This document shows, piece by piece, positions 55,212 to 64,000 of a stretch of 64,000 nucleotides of DNA; within the stretch, counting starts at the first letter, position 1; every line of letters starts with the position of its first letter. The DNA lies in the NCBI RefSeq assembly GCF_900199205.1, contig NZ_OBMJ01000001.1, positions 3,599,001 through 3,663,000 of the forward strand, read 5' to 3'. The notes below the pieces were generated by a model that had not been told where the DNA came from, did not search any database, and saw nothing but the letters and a program-made list of their open reading frames with translations. The position numbers and the translations under genes are program-made. This stretch comes from Streptomyces sp. 1331.2 (GTDB taxonomy: Bacteria > Actinomycetota > Actinomycetes > Streptomycetales > Streptomycetaceae).

Positions 55212-57065
55212 TTAGCTCTTGATGCGGTTGGTGAGTTCGGTGACCTGGTTGTAGATCGAGCGGCGCTCGGCCATCAGCGAGCGGATCTTGCGGTCCGCGT
55301 GCATCACCGTGGTGTGGTCGCGGCCGCCGAACTGCGCGCCGATCTTCGGCAGCGAGAGGTCGGTGAGCTCCCGGCACAGGTACATCGCGATCTGGCGGGC
55401 CGTCACCAGCACGCGGCTGCGCGAGGATCCGCAGAGGTCGTCCACACCCAGGCCGAAGTACGCGGCGGTCTGCTGCATGATGACCTGCGCGGTGATCTCC
55501 GGGCCTGCGTCCTCGTCCCCGCCCGGGATCAGGTCCTTGAGGACGATGCCGGCCAACTCCAGGTCCACCGGTGCCCGGTTGAGGTTGGCGAAGGCGGTGA
55601 CCCGGATCAGGGCGCCCTCCAACTCCCGGATGTTGCGGGTGATCCGGGAGGCGATGAACTCCAACACGTCGGCGGGTGCGTTGAGTTGCTCCTGGATCGC
55701 CTTCTTGCGCAGGATCGCGATCCGGGTCTCCAGCTCCGGCGGGGTGACGTCGGTGATCAGGCCCCACTCGAAGCGGTTGCGCAGCCGGTCCTCCAGCGTG
55801 GTGAGCAGCTTGGGCGGCCGGTCCGACGAGAGGACGATCTGCTTGTTCGCGTTGTGCAGGGTGTTGAAGGTGTGGAAGAACTCCTCCTGCGTGGACTCCT
55901 TGCTCGCCAGGAACTGCACGTCGTCCACGAGCAGGATGTCCATGTCCCGGTAGCGGCGGCGGAAGGTGTCCGCCTTGCCGTCCCGGATCGAGTTGATGAA
56001 CTCGTTGGTGAACTCCTCCGAAGACACGTAGCGCACCCGGGTGCCCGGGAAGAGACTGCGCGAGTAGTGCCCGATGGCGTGCAGCAGGTGGGTCTTGCCC
56101 AGCCCGGACTCGCCGTAGATGAAGAGCGGGTTGTACGCCTTGGCCGGGGCCTCGGCGACCGCCACCGCCGCCGCGTGCGCGAAGCGGTTGCTGGCGCCGA
56201 TGACGAAGGTGTCGAACAGGTACTTGGGGTTCAGCCGGGCGGCCGGCTCGTCCTTGCGCGAGCCGCCGGCCGGGGGAGCGCCGGGCGGGGCGGGCACCCC
56301 GGGGACGGCGGGGCGGTCGCCGGACCGCTCGGGGGCGGCCTTCTCCGCCGGACGACCGCCGGAGGGCCGGGAGCCGGAGGAGCGGCGGCCCACGCCGGCG
56401 CGGGGCTGCTCGTTCGGGCCGGGGCCGTAGGCGCCGCCGAACAGGTCGCCCTGGGTGGTCGCGGGCGGGCCCGGGACGGGACGCGGCGCCGGGCGGGACG
56501 CGGGCTCCTCGGACTCGTGGTAGCCCGCCGGCTGCTCCTGGTACCCCTGCCAGCCCTGCGGGCCGGCGGCCGGTGCGCCGTACGGGGCCGGGCGCTGCTC
56601 GTAGCCGCCGGTGTCGTAGCGGGGGCGCTCGTAGTCCTGCTGCCCGTACGGCTGCTCCTGGCCGTAGGGCCGGCCCTGCTCGTACGGCTGGTCCTGCTCG
56701 TACGACTGCTGGTAGTCCTGGCCGCCGTAGCCGCCGGCCTCCTCGGCCGGGCCGGGGTACGGCTCGGCGGGGGCCTGGGGGGCGGGGGTGGTCGGCACGG
56801 CGTTGGCGTCGACCATCACGGCGATCCGGACCGGGCGGCTGAGCTCGCGGCTGAGCGCCTCGGTCAGCTGCGGCAGCAGCCGGCCCTCCAGCACCTGCTT
56901 GGCCCGCTCGTTCGGGGTCGCCAGCAGGGCGGTGTCGTGCATCATCCACATCGGCTGGGTGCGCTGCACCCACTGTTTGTCCATCTCCCCGACATCGGGG
57001 TCGCTGACCAGCCGCTCGACGACCCTGGCCCAGACCGGGACGAGGTCGCTGTTGACATCAGCCAC
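55212..57065 (-). CDS. dnaA: Chromosomal replication initiator DnaA
   Basis: This 617-residue initiator has domain I (1-90), a long Gly/Pro/Gln/Tyr-rich domain II (about 95-270) typical of streptomycetes, an AAA+ domain III with Walker [16 protein letters not shown] and Walker [12 protein letters not shown], and a C-terminal domain IV with the DNA-binding [17 protein letters not shown]. The GTG at 57065 with GGAAAG upstream is preferred; the longer frame would enter the promoter. Its own promoter carries a DnaA-box pair, so it is probably autoregulated. It is expressed away from oriC. Confidence 0.97.
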   Translation of the reverse strand: MADVNSDLVPVWARVVERLVSDPDVGEMDKQWVQRTQPMWMMHDTALLATPNERAKQVLEGRLLPQLTEALSRELSRPVRIAVMVDANAVPTTPAPQAPAEPYPGPAEEAGGYGGQDYQQSYEQDQPYEQGRPYGQEQPYGQQDYERPRYDTGGYEQRPAPYGAPAAGPQGWQGYQEQPAGYHESEEPASRPAPRPVPGPPATTQGDLFGGAYGPGPNEQPRAGVGRRSSGSRPSGGRPAEKAAPERSGDRPAVPGVPAPPGAPPAGGSRKDEPAARLNPKYLFDTFVIGASNRFAHAAAVAVAEAPAKAYNPLFIYGESGLGKTHLLHAIGHYSRSLFPGTRVRYVSSEEFTNEFINSIRDGKADTFRRRYRDMDILLVDDVQFLASKESTQEEFFHTFNTLHNANKQIVLSSDRPPKLLTTLEDRLRNRFEWGLITDVTPPELETRIAILRKKAIQEQLNAPADVLEFIASRITRNIRELEGALIRVTAFANLNRAPVDLELAGIVLKDLIPGGDEDAGPEITAQVIMQQTAAYFGLGVDDLCGSSRSRVLVTARQIAMYLCRELTDLSLPKIGAQFGGRDHTTVMHADRKIRSLMAERRSIYNQVTELTNRIKS

Positions 57066-57418
57066 TGGTGCACGCTTTCCAAGAACAAACCAGACAAGTT
57101 CTGCAACGGTAGTCAGCGAACAGGGCGGGATCAAGTCGTTGTCCACAGGCTGTGGGTAAACCGCTCCCGGGAGGCTGGTTTGACCCTCGCACCCCGTCCC
57201 GCGTACCGTAACCAGGTCGAGTTGTCGATGGCCGCTGCCGCATGTCCGCGGGTCCACCCGCTCCATAAGGCGCGCAGCACGGGCGCCGTGGATTGCCTCA
57301 AACCCCAGCCGAACTGGGGCGATGGGCCGGATTTCCGAATTCAGGGGAGATCACGCGGACGCACGGTGACGGCCAAGCGACCCCCCGTCATCCTACGATT
57401 CACCTCAGGAGCCCCCGA
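57066..57418. promoter_or_regulatory. Divergent dnaA and rpmH promoters with DnaA-box pair
   Basis: Two promoters face away from each other. The dnaA promoter (minus) has TTGATC at 57129-57134 and TACCGT at 57106-57111 with a 17-bp spacer. The rpmH promoter (plus) has TTGACC at 57180-57185 and TACCGT at 57204-57209 with an 18-bp spacer. Between the -35 elements, TTGTCCACA (57139-57147) and an inverted TGTGGGTAA (57151-57159) sit 3 bp apart, directly upstream of the dnaA promoter. DnaA bound there could repress dnaA and affect rpmH. Confidence 0.75.
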
Positions 57419-57556
57419 GTGAGCAAGCGCACCTTCCAGCCGAACAACCGTCGTCGCGCGAAGACCCACGGCTTCCGGCTGCGTATGCGTACCCGCGCCG
57501 GCCGCGCCATCCTGGCCGCCCGCCGTGGCAAGGGCCGCGCCAGCCTGTCCGCCTGA
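57419..57556 (+). CDS. rpmH: 50S ribosomal protein L34
   Basis: This 45-residue, highly basic ribosomal protein has the invariant core [21 protein letters not shown] and [15 protein letters not shown]. It is a late assembly component of the large subunit. The GTG has CAGGAG 7 nt upstream. It leads a run of co-directional genes rpmH-rnpA-yidD-yidC-jag in the order usual for bacteria, with its own promoter in the dnaA-rpmH intergenic region. Confidence 0.97.
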   Translation: MSKRTFQPNNRRRAKTHGFRLRMRTRAGRAILAARRGKGRASLSA

Positions 57557-57574
57557 TCCGCGCCAGAGTCTGTT

Positions 57575-58003
57575 GTGCTGCCCTCCGAGAATCGGCTGCG
57601 GCGGCGCCAGGACTTCGCGACCGCGGTGAAACGCGGTCGCCGGGCAGGCCGGCCCCTTCTGGTCGTCCATCTCAGCAGAGATGGTGACCCCCAGGGGCAG
57701 ACCGACCGGACCAGCGACTCCCGCCCGCACGTCGCCGAGGGGACTCCTTCGGCGCGTGCGGGTTTCGTCGTGAGCAAGGCCGTCGGCCCGGCGGTGGTCC
57801 GCAACCTCGTGAAGCGCCGACTGCGCCATCTCGTCCGTGATCGTCTGTCCAGGCTGCCCGCCGGTAGCCTGATAGTGGTGCGTGCGCTGCCCCAGGCCGC
57901 GTCCGCCTCGTACCAGGATCTCGAACGTGACCTGGACGCGGCGCTGAAGCGGTTGCTGAAGGCCGAGCCCGCCGCCACGGCGCCGACGGGAGCAGGGCGA
58001 TGA
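57575..58003 (+). CDS. rnpA: Ribonuclease P protein component
   Basis: This 142-residue basic protein is the RNase P subunit that aids processing of tRNA 5' ends. Core motifs are [50 protein letters not shown] and the following [14 protein letters not shown]. The GTG start is 18 nt after rpmH. The last four bases overlap the yidD start. A short insert after residue 30 makes it slightly longer than usual, which is common in actinomycetes. Confidence 0.95.
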   Translation: MLPSENRLRRRQDFATAVKRGRRAGRPLLVVHLSRDGDPQGQTDRTSDSRPHVAEGTPSARAGFVVSKAVGPAVVRNLVKRRLRHLVRDRLSRLPAGSLIVVRALPQAASASYQDLERDLDAALKRLLKAEPAATAPTGAGR

Positions 58004-58371
58004 AGTACCTGCTGATGGGTCTGATCAGGGTCTACCAGTGGACCATCAGCCCACTGCTCGGTCCGGTGTGCCGTTATTACCCCTCCTGCTCGCACTACGG
58101 CTACGAGGCCGTGAAGGTGCACGGGGCGGTCAAGGGCGGCGGGCTGACCGCGTGGCGCATCCTGCGTTGCAATCCGTGGACGCCCGGCGGAGTCGATCAC
58201 GTCCCGCCGCGCAAGCATCCGGTGTGGCACCGGCGGTTGCGAGACTGGTTGAAGAGCCGGTCCGCCACCGCGGACCCGGTGACCGCCACCCCCGCCGGTC
58301 CGGACCCCGAGGGCCCGGCGACCATTGGCCACGTGCGGCCAATCCACCTGTCCAAGGAGTCTGACCGGTGA
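58000..58371 (+). CDS. yidD: Membrane protein insertion efficiency factor YidD
   Basis: This 123-residue protein helps YidC insert membrane proteins. The core [35 protein letters not shown] ends in the conserved [14 protein letters not shown]. The C-terminal ~35 residues are a variable tail. It overlaps rnpA by 4 bp (ATGA) and yidC by 4 bp (GTGA), so all three are translationally coupled. Confidence 0.95.
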   Translation: MKYLLMGLIRVYQWTISPLLGPVCRYYPSCSHYGYEAVKVHGAVKGGGLTAWRILRCNPWTPGGVDHVPPRKHPVWHRRLRDWLKSRSATADPVTATPAGPDPEGPATIGHVRPIHLSKESDR

Positions 58372-59522
58372 CCTTCGGTTTTCTCAGCCCCCTCTACACG
58401 GCAGTGTCCTGGATCATCGTCCAGTTCCACTCGCTGTACAGCCACGTCTTCGATCCGGACGGCGGCTGGGCCTGGGGGCTCGCCATCGCCTCCATGGTCG
58501 TCGTCATCCGGATCTGCCTGATCCCGCTCTTCGTGAAGCAGATCAAGGCGACCCGGGCCATGCAGGCGATCCAGCCGAAGATGAAGGCCATCCAGGAGCG
58601 CTACAAGAACGACCGGCAGCGCCAGTCCGAAGAGATGATGAAGCTGTACAAGGAGGCGGGTACCAACCCGTTCTCCAGCTGCCTTCCCATCATCGTGCAG
58701 GCCCCGTTCTTCACCGCCCTCTACGGCGTGCTCGCCAAGGTGGCCAAGGGCCAGGACATCGGCGTCATCCACGGCGACCTGCTGGTCAGTGCCGGCAAGG
58801 CGCACATCTTCGGCGCCCCGCTCTCCGCCACCTTCCTGGGCAGCGACGAGACCAACGTCAAGATCGTCACCGCGGTGATGATCATCCTGATGTCGCTGTC
58901 GCAGTTCGTCACCCAGCGCCAGCTGATGACCAAGAACGTCGACCTCACCGTCAAGACGCCGTTCATGCAGCAGCAGAAGATGCTGATGTACGTCTTCCCG
59001 GTGATGTTCGCCGTCATGGGCATCAACTTCCCGGTCGGTGTCCTGGTCTACTGGCTGACCACCAACGTCTGGTCGATGGGCCAGCAGCTGATCGTCATCC
59101 ACAACAACCCGACCCCGGGCAGCAAGGCCTTCCAGGAGCGCCAGGCACGGCTCAAGAAGGCCGGCCGGCTGCGTCCGGACGGTACGGAGATCAAGGGCGC
59201 GCTCTGGGGCATGCTGCCCCCGTCCAAGGACGCCCTCAGCGCCGCGACCGCCGCGTCGGCCGCGGTCGAGGAGTCGGTGCAGGCCCGCCGCCAGCAGCCC
59301 CGTCGGCAGAGCAAGTCGCAGCGCCAGCACGGCGTCGCCGGTCAGCCGACCGCCGACCTGAGCAAGGACGCCTCGGCCGAGGAGCCCGCGGACGCCGCCC
59401 CGGCCGACTCGGGCACCAAGCCGGCGGCTGCCAAGCAGGCCGCGGCGAAGCCCGCCGGCACCAAGCAGGGCACCCGGCAGCAGCCGAAGCGTGGTGGCCA
59501 ACGGCCGAAGAAGAAGTCCTGA
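58368..59522 (+). CDS. yidC: Membrane protein insertase YidC
   Basis: This 384-residue insertase/chaperone integrates membrane proteins, alone or with SecYEG. It has about five transmembrane segments, a positively charged cytoplasmic hairpin ([20 protein letters not shown]) after the first and the conserved [26 protein letters not shown] segment near residue 105. The C-terminal ~110 residues are a Lys/Ala/Gln-rich cytoplasmic tail typical of streptomycetes that may contact ribosomes. The gene overlaps yidD by 4 bp. Confidence 0.96.
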   Translation: MTFGFLSPLYTAVSWIIVQFHSLYSHVFDPDGGWAWGLAIASMVVVIRICLIPLFVKQIKATRAMQAIQPKMKAIQERYKNDRQRQSEEMMKLYKEAGTNPFSSCLPIIVQAPFFTALYGVLAKVAKGQDIGVIHGDLLVSAGKAHIFGAPLSATFLGSDETNVKIVTAVMIILMSLSQFVTQRQLMTKNVDLTVKTPFMQQQKMLMYVFPVMFAVMGINFPVGVLVYWLTTNVWSMGQQLIVIHNNPTPGSKAFQERQARLKKAGRLRPDGTEIKGALWGMLPPSKDALSAATAASAAVEESVQARRQQPRRQSKSQRQHGVAGQPTADLSKDASAEEPADAAPADSGTKPAAAKQAAAKPAGTKQGTRQQPKRGGQRPKKKS

Positions 59523-59604
59523 CCGGCCCCGAGCCTGTTGTGACAGCCGCGAAGAGCGTCGTTCCCGGCCCGCCAGACGGGCCCATCTCCGAAGGAGTCC
59601 ATCA

Positions 59605-60138
59605 GTGACGGAAGGCACCACCACCGCCGTCGAGGCCGAGGCCGCCGGCGCCGACGCCGACGAGAACGTCATCGCCCGCCTGGAGCAGGAGGGCGACATC
59701 GCGGCGGACTACCTGGAGGGTCTGCTCGACATCGCGGACCTCGACGGTGACATCGACATGGACGTCGAGGGCGACCGCGCCCTGGTCTCCATCGTCAGCG
59801 ACGGCAACGACCGCGCGCTGCAGCGCCTGGTCGGCCAGGACGGCGAGGTGCTGGAGGCCCTGCAGGAGCTGACCCGGTTGGCTGTCCACCGGGAGACCGG
59901 CGAGCGCAGCCGCCTCATGCTGGACATTGCCGGCTTCCGGGCCCGCAAGCGCACCGAGCTGGCCACGCTCGGCGCCGAGGCCGCCGAGCAGGCGAAGAGC
60001 ACCGGCGAGCAGGTCAAGCTGCGGCCGATGACGCCCTTCGAGCGCAAGGTCGTCCACGACGCGGTCGCCGCGGCCGGTCTGCGCAGCGAGTCCGAGGGCG
60101 AGGAGCCCCAGCGGTGCGTGGTCGTGCTGCCGGCCTGA
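59605..60138 (+). CDS. jag: Jag (SpoIIIJ-associated) R3H-domain RNA-binding protein
   Basis: This 177-residue protein has an acidic N-terminal stretch, a KH-like region (about 55-120) with LVGQDGEVLEALQELTRLAV, and an R3H domain (about 120-177) containing RLMLDIAGFRARKRTELATLG and LRPMTPFERKVVHDAV. It is predicted to bind RNA. It follows yidC after 82 bp; the GTG at 59605 has GAAGGAG upstream and is preferred to a longer frame. In other bacteria Jag (KhpB) controls growth and division via the envelope. Confidence 0.95.
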   Translation: MTEGTTTAVEAEAAGADADENVIARLEQEGDIAADYLEGLLDIADLDGDIDMDVEGDRALVSIVSDGNDRALQRLVGQDGEVLEALQELTRLAVHRETGERSRLMLDIAGFRARKRTELATLGAEAAEQAKSTGEQVKLRPMTPFERKVVHDAVAAAGLRSESEGEEPQRCVVVLPA

Positions 60139-60191
60139 GGCCGACAGATCGATGACCGGTCGCGCTGGCGGCCGGAGAGCTTCACCGGACG

Positions 60192-60222
60192 CGACCCCGT
60201 CCGCCTCGTGCGGGCGGGGTCG
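60192..60222 (+). terminator. Terminator hairpin after jag
   Basis: A 13-bp G+C-rich stem (CGACCCCGTCCGC with one G-T pair) and a 5-nt loop lie 54 nt downstream of the jag stop. Confidence 0.7.
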
Positions 60223-60256
60223 TCGTCCCTTCCGCGGGGAACGGCCCGGCGGAGAC

Positions 60257-60270
60257 GTTTCACGTGAAAC
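60257..60270. other. parS: parS site 1 (ParB binding)
   Basis: A perfect 14-bp palindrome GTTTCACGTGAAAC, the streptomycete parS consensus, lies between jag and rsmG. Confidence 0.95.
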
Positions 60271-60316
60271 AGTGCGTTGAGCGGGTCGGTGGATCCGGGG
60301 AATCGGAGAGGTCGAG

Positions 60317-61156
60317 ATGGACACGGAGAACGCGGCCGTCGGCCGGCCGGGGTCGGACGTGGATCCGGCCGCCGAGGGGCGGACCGCCGAGGCGGCTGCG
60401 CCGGGCGAGGCGGTCGGGCCGGGTGAGGCGCCGGCCGCCGCCCGGGAGGTGTTCGGCGACCGCTTCGACGCCGCGGTCCGGTACACCGAGCTGCTGGCCA
60501 CCGCGGGCGTCCAGCGCGGGCTGATCGGGCCGCGTGAGGTGCCCCGGCTCTGGGACCGCCACGTCCTCAACTGCGCGGTGCTGGCCGAGCTGCTGCCGAG
60601 CGGCATCACCCTGTGCGACGTCGGCTCCGGCGCGGGCCTGCCCGGCATCCCGGTGGCGCTGGCCCGTCCGGACGTCTCGGTGACGCTGCTGGAGCCGCTG
60701 CTGCGCCGGACCACCTTCCTGGAGGAGGTCGTCCGGGAGCTGGGGCTGGAGAACGTCACCGTGCTGCGCGGCCGCGCCGAGGAGATGATCGGCAAGCTCG
60801 CGGTGGACGTGGTGACCGCCCGGGCGGTGGCGCCGCTGGACCGGCTGGCCGGCTGGGGCATGCCGCTGCTGCGGCCGCACGGCCAGATGCTGGCGCTCAA
60901 GGGCGACAGCGCCGAGCAGGAGCTCGCCGACTCGCGGGCCGGGCTGACCAAGCTGGGCGCGGTCGAGTGGAGCGTGATCTCGGTCGGCGAGGGCACCCTG
61001 GAGACCTCCACCCGGGTGGTCCAGGTCAAGGCGGGGGAGAGCCCCGGCGGGGTGAAGGCCGCGACCCGGCGCGCCAAGGCGGCCCGGGCGGGCCGCAACG
61101 CGACCGCCCGCAACGGCGGCGAGCGCGGTCGGGGCGGGCGGCGCCGCACCCGCTGA
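60317..61156 (+). CDS. rsmG: 16S rRNA (guanine527-N7) methyltransferase RsmG
   Basis: This 279-residue enzyme methylates G527 in 16S rRNA using S-adenosylmethionine; loss gives low-level streptomycin resistance in streptomycetes. The SAM motif [19 protein letters not shown] is seen at about residue 98 and [18 protein letters not shown] near 193. The N-terminal ~50 residues and the basic C-terminal tail are low complexity. It lies between two parS sites. The ATG has GAGGTCGAG upstream. Confidence 0.95.
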   Translation: MDTENAAVGRPGSDVDPAAEGRTAEAAAPGEAVGPGEAPAAAREVFGDRFDAAVRYTELLATAGVQRGLIGPREVPRLWDRHVLNCAVLAELLPSGITLCDVGSGAGLPGIPVALARPDVSVTLLEPLLRRTTFLEEVVRELGLENVTVLRGRAEEMIGKLAVDVVTARAVAPLDRLAGWGMPLLRPHGQMLALKGDSAEQELADSRAGLTKLGAVEWSVISVGEGTLETSTRVVQVKAGESPGGVKAATRRAKAARAGRNATARNGGERGRGGRRRTR

Positions 61157-61174
61157 GCGCGGCCGAGGACCGAC

Positions 61175-61216
61175 ACGGGCGGACGGATCTCCTGAACGGG
61201 GGAACCGTCCGCCCGT
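61175..61216 (+). terminator. Terminator hairpin after rsmG
   Basis: A 12-bp stem (ACGGGCGGACGG) with an 18-nt loop lies 18 nt after the stop codon. Confidence 0.65.
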
Positions 61217-61293
61217 CGTCGTCCGGGTGGCGGGCAGCGCCCCCGGGAAGCCGGAGTGTCGCAACGTCAGATTTCCGGCAAAGCGGGCATGGT

Positions 61294-61307
61294 GTTTCAC
61301 GTGAAAC
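61294..61307. other. parS: parS site 2 (ParB binding)
   Basis: A perfect GTTTCACGTGAAAC lies 84 bp before the parA start. Confidence 0.95.
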
Positions 61308-61366
61308 GTCGCTCCTTGCTCTCGGGCATCCTCCGCCGTGACCGGGCGGCGACTGTTGCCGCTCCG

Positions 61367-61380
61367 GTTTCACGTGAAAC
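61367..61380. other. parS: parS site 3 (ParB binding)
   Basis: A perfect GTTTCACGTGAAAC ends 10 bp before the parA ATG, so ParB bound there could affect parAB expression. Confidence 0.95.
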
Positions 61381-61390
61381 ACTGACCCCC

Positions 61391-62362
61391 ATGCAGGACT
61401 CGGAGACCATCGACCAGATCGATGACACGCCCATCGCACGGGCTGCCCAGGCTGCGGTTCAGGCGATCGGCCGAGCGGGGGAGGGGCTTCCCCGCCCCGC
61501 CACCACCCGGGTGATCGTGGTCGCCAACCAGAAGGGCGGGGTGGGCAAGACCACCACCACCGTGAACATGGCCGCCTCGCTGGCCATGCACGGTCTGCGG
61601 GTGCTGGTCGTCGACCTCGACCCGCAGGGCAACGCCTCCACCGCGCTGGGCATCGACCACCACGCCGAGGTGCCGTCCATCTACGACGTCCTGGTGGAGG
61701 GCAAGCCCCTGGCCGACGTGGTGCAGCCGGTGCACGACGTCGAGGGGCTGTTCTGCGTCCCCGCCACCATCGACCTGGCCGGCGCCGAGATCGAGCTGGT
61801 CTCGCTGGTGGCCCGGGAGAGCCGCCTCCAGCGCGCCATCGCGGCCTACGAGCAGCCGCTCGACTACATCCTGATCGACTGTCCGCCCTCGCTGGGCCTG
61901 CTGACGGTCAACGCCCTGGTCGCCGGCCGGGAGGTGCTGATCCCGATCCAGTGCGAGTACTACGCGCTGGAGGGCCTCGGTCAGCTGCTGCGCAACGTCG
62001 AGCTGGTCCGCGCGCACCTCAACCCCGAGCTGCACGTGTCGACCATCCTGCTCACCATGTACGACGCCCGGACCAGGCTGGCCGCCCAGGTCGCCGAAGA
62101 GGTCCGGACCCACTTCCAGCAAGAGGTGCTGAGCACGGCGATCCCTCGCTCGGTGCGCATCTCGGAGGCGCCCAGCTACGGGCAGACGGTGCTCACCTAC
62201 GACCCGGGTTCGACCGGGGCGCTGTCGTACCTGGAGGCCGCCCGTGAGCTCGCGCTGCGCGCCGCCGGCCGGGGCGGTTCGCTGGTGGGGCAGCAGCGGG
62301 ACGGCCAGCAGGGGCACGGCGCCCCGGTGGTACAGCACGGCACGACGGAGGGTCATCAGTGA
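61391..62362 (+). CDS. parA: Chromosome partitioning ATPase ParA
   Basis: This 323-residue Walker-type ATPase binds DNA non-specifically and segregates ParB-parS complexes. Motifs are the deviant Walker A KGGVGKTTT, LVVDLDPQGNASTALGI and IDCPPSLGLLTVNAL. In streptomycetes it assembles along aerial hyphae and organises spore chromosome segregation. The ATG at 61391 gives an N-terminal ~35-residue extension over plasmid ParA; longer in-frame starts cross parS sites and are rejected. It overlaps parB by 4 bp. Confidence 0.96.
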   Translation: MQDSETIDQIDDTPIARAAQAAVQAIGRAGEGLPRPATTRVIVVANQKGGVGKTTTTVNMAASLAMHGLRVLVVDLDPQGNASTALGIDHHAEVPSIYDVLVEGKPLADVVQPVHDVEGLFCVPATIDLAGAEIELVSLVARESRLQRAIAAYEQPLDYILIDCPPSLGLLTVNALVAGREVLIPIQCEYYALEGLGQLLRNVELVRAHLNPELHVSTILLTMYDARTRLAAQVAEEVRTHFQQEVLSTAIPRSVRISEAPSYGQTVLTYDPGSTGALSYLEAARELALRAAGRGGSLVGQQRDGQQGHGAPVVQHGTTEGHQ

Positions 62363-63447
62363 GCGCTCGCAGGGTTGGTCTGGGGAGGGGGCTCGGGGCA
62401 CTGCTCCCGTCGGCTCCGCCGGAGGTCGGCGGGGCGGCGGCGCAGCCCGGGACGGCCGCGCCCGCACCGGCCTCGACGGTGACGGCCGGGGCGGTCTCGC
62501 CGGCCGCCGTGCCGGTGCTGCCGTCCGGCCGGGGGACGGTGGCCGCCCGCGTCGGCGCGGGGAGCCTGCGGGAGAAGGCCGACCGCGCCTTCGAGCCGGC
62601 CGAGGTCGCCGGGGCGCGCTTCGCCGAGCTGCCGCTGGACGCGATCACCCCCAACCCGCGCCAGCCGCGTGAGGTCTTCGACGAGGACAAGCTGGTCGAG
62701 CTGGTCAACTCCATCAAGGAGGTGGGCCTGCTCCAGCCGATCGTGGTGCGCCAGACCGCGGCGGACGGCTATGAGCTGATCATGGGTGAGCGCCGTTGGC
62801 GCGCCTCCCGGGAGGCCGGGCTGGAGCGGATCCCGGCGATCGTCCGGGCCACCGAGGACGACAAGCTGCTGCTGGACGCCCTCCTGGAGAACCTGCACCG
62901 GGCCGAGCTGAACCCGCTGGAGGAGGCCGCCGCCTACGACCAGCTGCTGCGGGACTTCTCCTGCACCCACGAGGAGCTGGCCGAGCGGATCGGCCGCTCC
63001 CGCGAGCACGTCTCCAACACGCTGCGGCTGATGAAGCTCACGCCCTCCGTCCAGCGCCGGCTGGTGGCCGGAACGCTGATGGCCGGGCACGCCCGGGCCC
63101 TGCTCGGCGTGCCGGACGCCGAGGAGCAGGAGCGGCTGGCCAAGCGGATCATCGCGGAGGGTCTCACGGTGCGCAACATCGAGGAGATCGTGAAGGTGAT
63201 GAAGCTGGAGCAGAAGCCCGCGCGCCAGGCGCCGAAGGCGGGCAAGCTGATCTCCCCGGCCTTCAACGACCTGGCGAGCCGGCTGTCGGACCGCTTCGAC
63301 ACCCGGGTCAAGGTCGAGGTGTCGCAGCGCGGCGGCAAGCTGGGCAAGGGCAAGGTGGTGCTGGAGTTCGGTTCGGTCGAGGACCTCAACCGGATCCTGG
63401 ACAGCATGGCCCCGGGTGAGGACGGTCTGCGGTTGTCGCAGGGCTGA
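62359..63447 (+). CDS. parB: Chromosome partitioning protein ParB
   Basis: This 362-residue CTPase clamp spreads from parS sites near oriC and condenses the origin region. The N-terminal ParB/Srx domain has PNPRQPREVFDEDKLVELV and GERRWRAS, the CTP-binding/arginine-rich motifs. The helix-turn-helix follows at about residues 215-260 (HEELAERIGRSREHVSNTLRLM), and the C-terminal dimer domain lies at residues 300-362. Starts at a GTG overlapping parA. Confidence 0.96.
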   Translation: MSARRVGLGRGLGALLPSAPPEVGGAAAQPGTAAPAPASTVTAGAVSPAAVPVLPSGRGTVAARVGAGSLREKADRAFEPAEVAGARFAELPLDAITPNPRQPREVFDEDKLVELVNSIKEVGLLQPIVVRQTAADGYELIMGERRWRASREAGLERIPAIVRATEDDKLLLDALLENLHRAELNPLEEAAAYDQLLRDFSCTHEELAERIGRSREHVSNTLRLMKLTPSVQRRLVAGTLMAGHARALLGVPDAEEQERLAKRIIAEGLTVRNIEEIVKVMKLEQKPARQAPKAGKLISPAFNDLASRLSDRFDTRVKVEVSQRGGKLGKGKVVLEFGSVEDLNRILDSMAPGEDGLRLSQG

Positions 63448-63459
63448 CCCGGGCACCGA

Positions 63460-63515
63460 CCGATGGGTGCATGCTTCACGTGAGCGCTGTTTCACGTGGA
63501 ACATGCACCCATCGG
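63460..63515. other. parS: Two degenerate parS sites inside the loop of a 14-bp inverted repeat
   Basis: GTTTCACGTGGAAC (63489-63502) has one mismatch to parS; a second CACGTG core at 63473-63486 has four. Both lie between perfect 14-bp inverted arms CCGATGGGTGCATG (63460-63473) and CATGCACCCATCGG (63502-63515). The arms may form a terminator after parB. Confidence 0.8.
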
Positions 63516-63563
63516 TGTTCGTGGGGGAATGCTCGCCCGTGAGGTGGAGGAGGAGGTACGGGC

Positions 63564-64000
63564 ATGGGACGCCGGATCGCTCCGCTGACGCTGGACAACC
63601 TCGGTGAGCTGCCGGACGGCTGCCGCTCCTGCGTGTTCTGGGAGCTGGACCCGGTCAGCGCCAAGGAGGCGGTGGAGGCCGGGAAGCCGGAGCTGGAGAA
63701 GGAGGGGTGGATCTCCACGGTGCTGCTGGAGTGGGGTTCCTGCGGCCGGATCGTCTACGTGGACGACCGGCCCGCCGGGTTCGTGCTCTACGCGCCGCCC
63801 GCGTACGTGCCCCGCTCGCAGTCCTTCCCGACCAGCCCGGTCTCGCCGGACGCCGTTCAGCTGATGGTCAGCCGGGTGCTGCCGGGCTACCAGCGGCAGG
63901 GGCTCGGCCGGGTGCTGGTGCAGACCGTGGCCAAGGACCTGATCGGGCGCGGGGTGCGGGCGATCGAGGCCTTCGGCTCGGTCGGGCGGCCGCCGACCAG
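63564..64000 (+). CDS. GNAT family N-acetyltransferase (partial, runs off the right edge)
   Basis: The first 145 codons are present. The frame starts at an ATG with GAGGAGG upstream and continues past the end of the window. The N-terminus has conserved CRSCVFWELDP, and the acetyl-CoA-binding P-loop RVLPGYQRQGLGRVLVQTV is visible near residue 110. GNAT enzymes transfer acetyl groups; the acceptor is unknown. This gene follows parB in streptomycetes, before a thioredoxin-linked region. Completeness cannot be judged. Confidence 0.85.
   Translation, partial: MGRRIAPLTLDNLGELPDGCRSCVFWELDPVSAKEAVEAGKPELEKEGWISTVLLEWGSCGRIVYVDDRPAGFVLYAPPAYVPRSQSFPTSPVSPDAVQLMVSRVLPGYQRQGLGRVLVQTVAKDLIGRGVRAIEAFGSVGRPPT

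Overview
The window is chromosomal DNA of very high G+C content from a streptomycete (Streptomyces or Kitasatospora; the sequence does not separate them safely). It spans the replication origin. The evidence is the gene order gyrA-gyrB-DciA-like-recF-gnd-dnaN-[oriC]-dnaA | rpmH-rnpA-yidD-yidC-jag-rsmG-parA-parB, a box-dense oriC at about 54421-55114, parS sites, and streptomycete markers such as CrgA, a DLW-39 peptide and a SpoIIE-type phosphatase. Many genes start with GTG.

Region 1 (1-12 kb) is metabolic and accessory: a TetR regulator, a PIG-V-like membrane glycosyltransferase, the PaaN aldehyde dehydrogenase behind a TetR-type operator, an FAD monooxygenase, a CGNR-type regulator, a secreted S53 protease, a helix-turn-helix protein, and a VOC-PPOX gene pair behind a 32-bp palindrome that overlaps its promoter. 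Region 2 (11.6-26 kb) has a four-gene minus-strand operon (DUF5819, HTTM, FUSC, TrmH), a J-domain/rhodanese fusion, a PAS-GAF-PP2C-HATPase phosphatase, a rhomboid-like membrane protein, an MprF-type lysyltransferase and a NarL/DesK-type two-component system. The response regulator of that system appears to start at an ATC codon.

Region 3 (26-45 kb) starts with tRNA-Leu(CAG) and the conserved actinobacterial growth and division cluster fhaA-fhaB-pstP-rodA-pbpA-pknB. Two class E sortases, a TrpG/PabA glutaminase, a DUF881 protein, crgA, a rhomboid protease, a DUF5324 protein, tRNA-Ala(TGC), the DLW-39 peptide, two tandem tRNA-Ile(GAT) genes and a CFA-type methyltransferase follow. The ppiA cyclophilin that usually sits in this neighbourhood is not seen. 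A compact group of perfect DnaA boxes lies between crgA and the rhomboid gene.

Region 4 (44-64 kb) is the origin core. Genes on the left of oriC run leftward and those on the right run rightward, so all are co-directional with the replication forks. oriC carries some two dozen DnaA-box-like 9-mers and a TAG-repeat tract with the layout of a DnaA-trio unwinding element. Divergent dnaA and rpmH promoters flank a DnaA-box pair. A 19-bp inverted repeat made of DnaA-box-like sequence separates dnaN from gnd. Three perfect parS sites lie around rsmG-parA, and two degenerate ones sit inside the loop of an inverted repeat after parB. A partial GNAT acetyltransferase runs off the right edge.

No CRISPR array, insertion sequence or prophage was seen. 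Most novelty lies in regulatory and structural DNA and in a few gene architectures rather than in a new multi-gene system.
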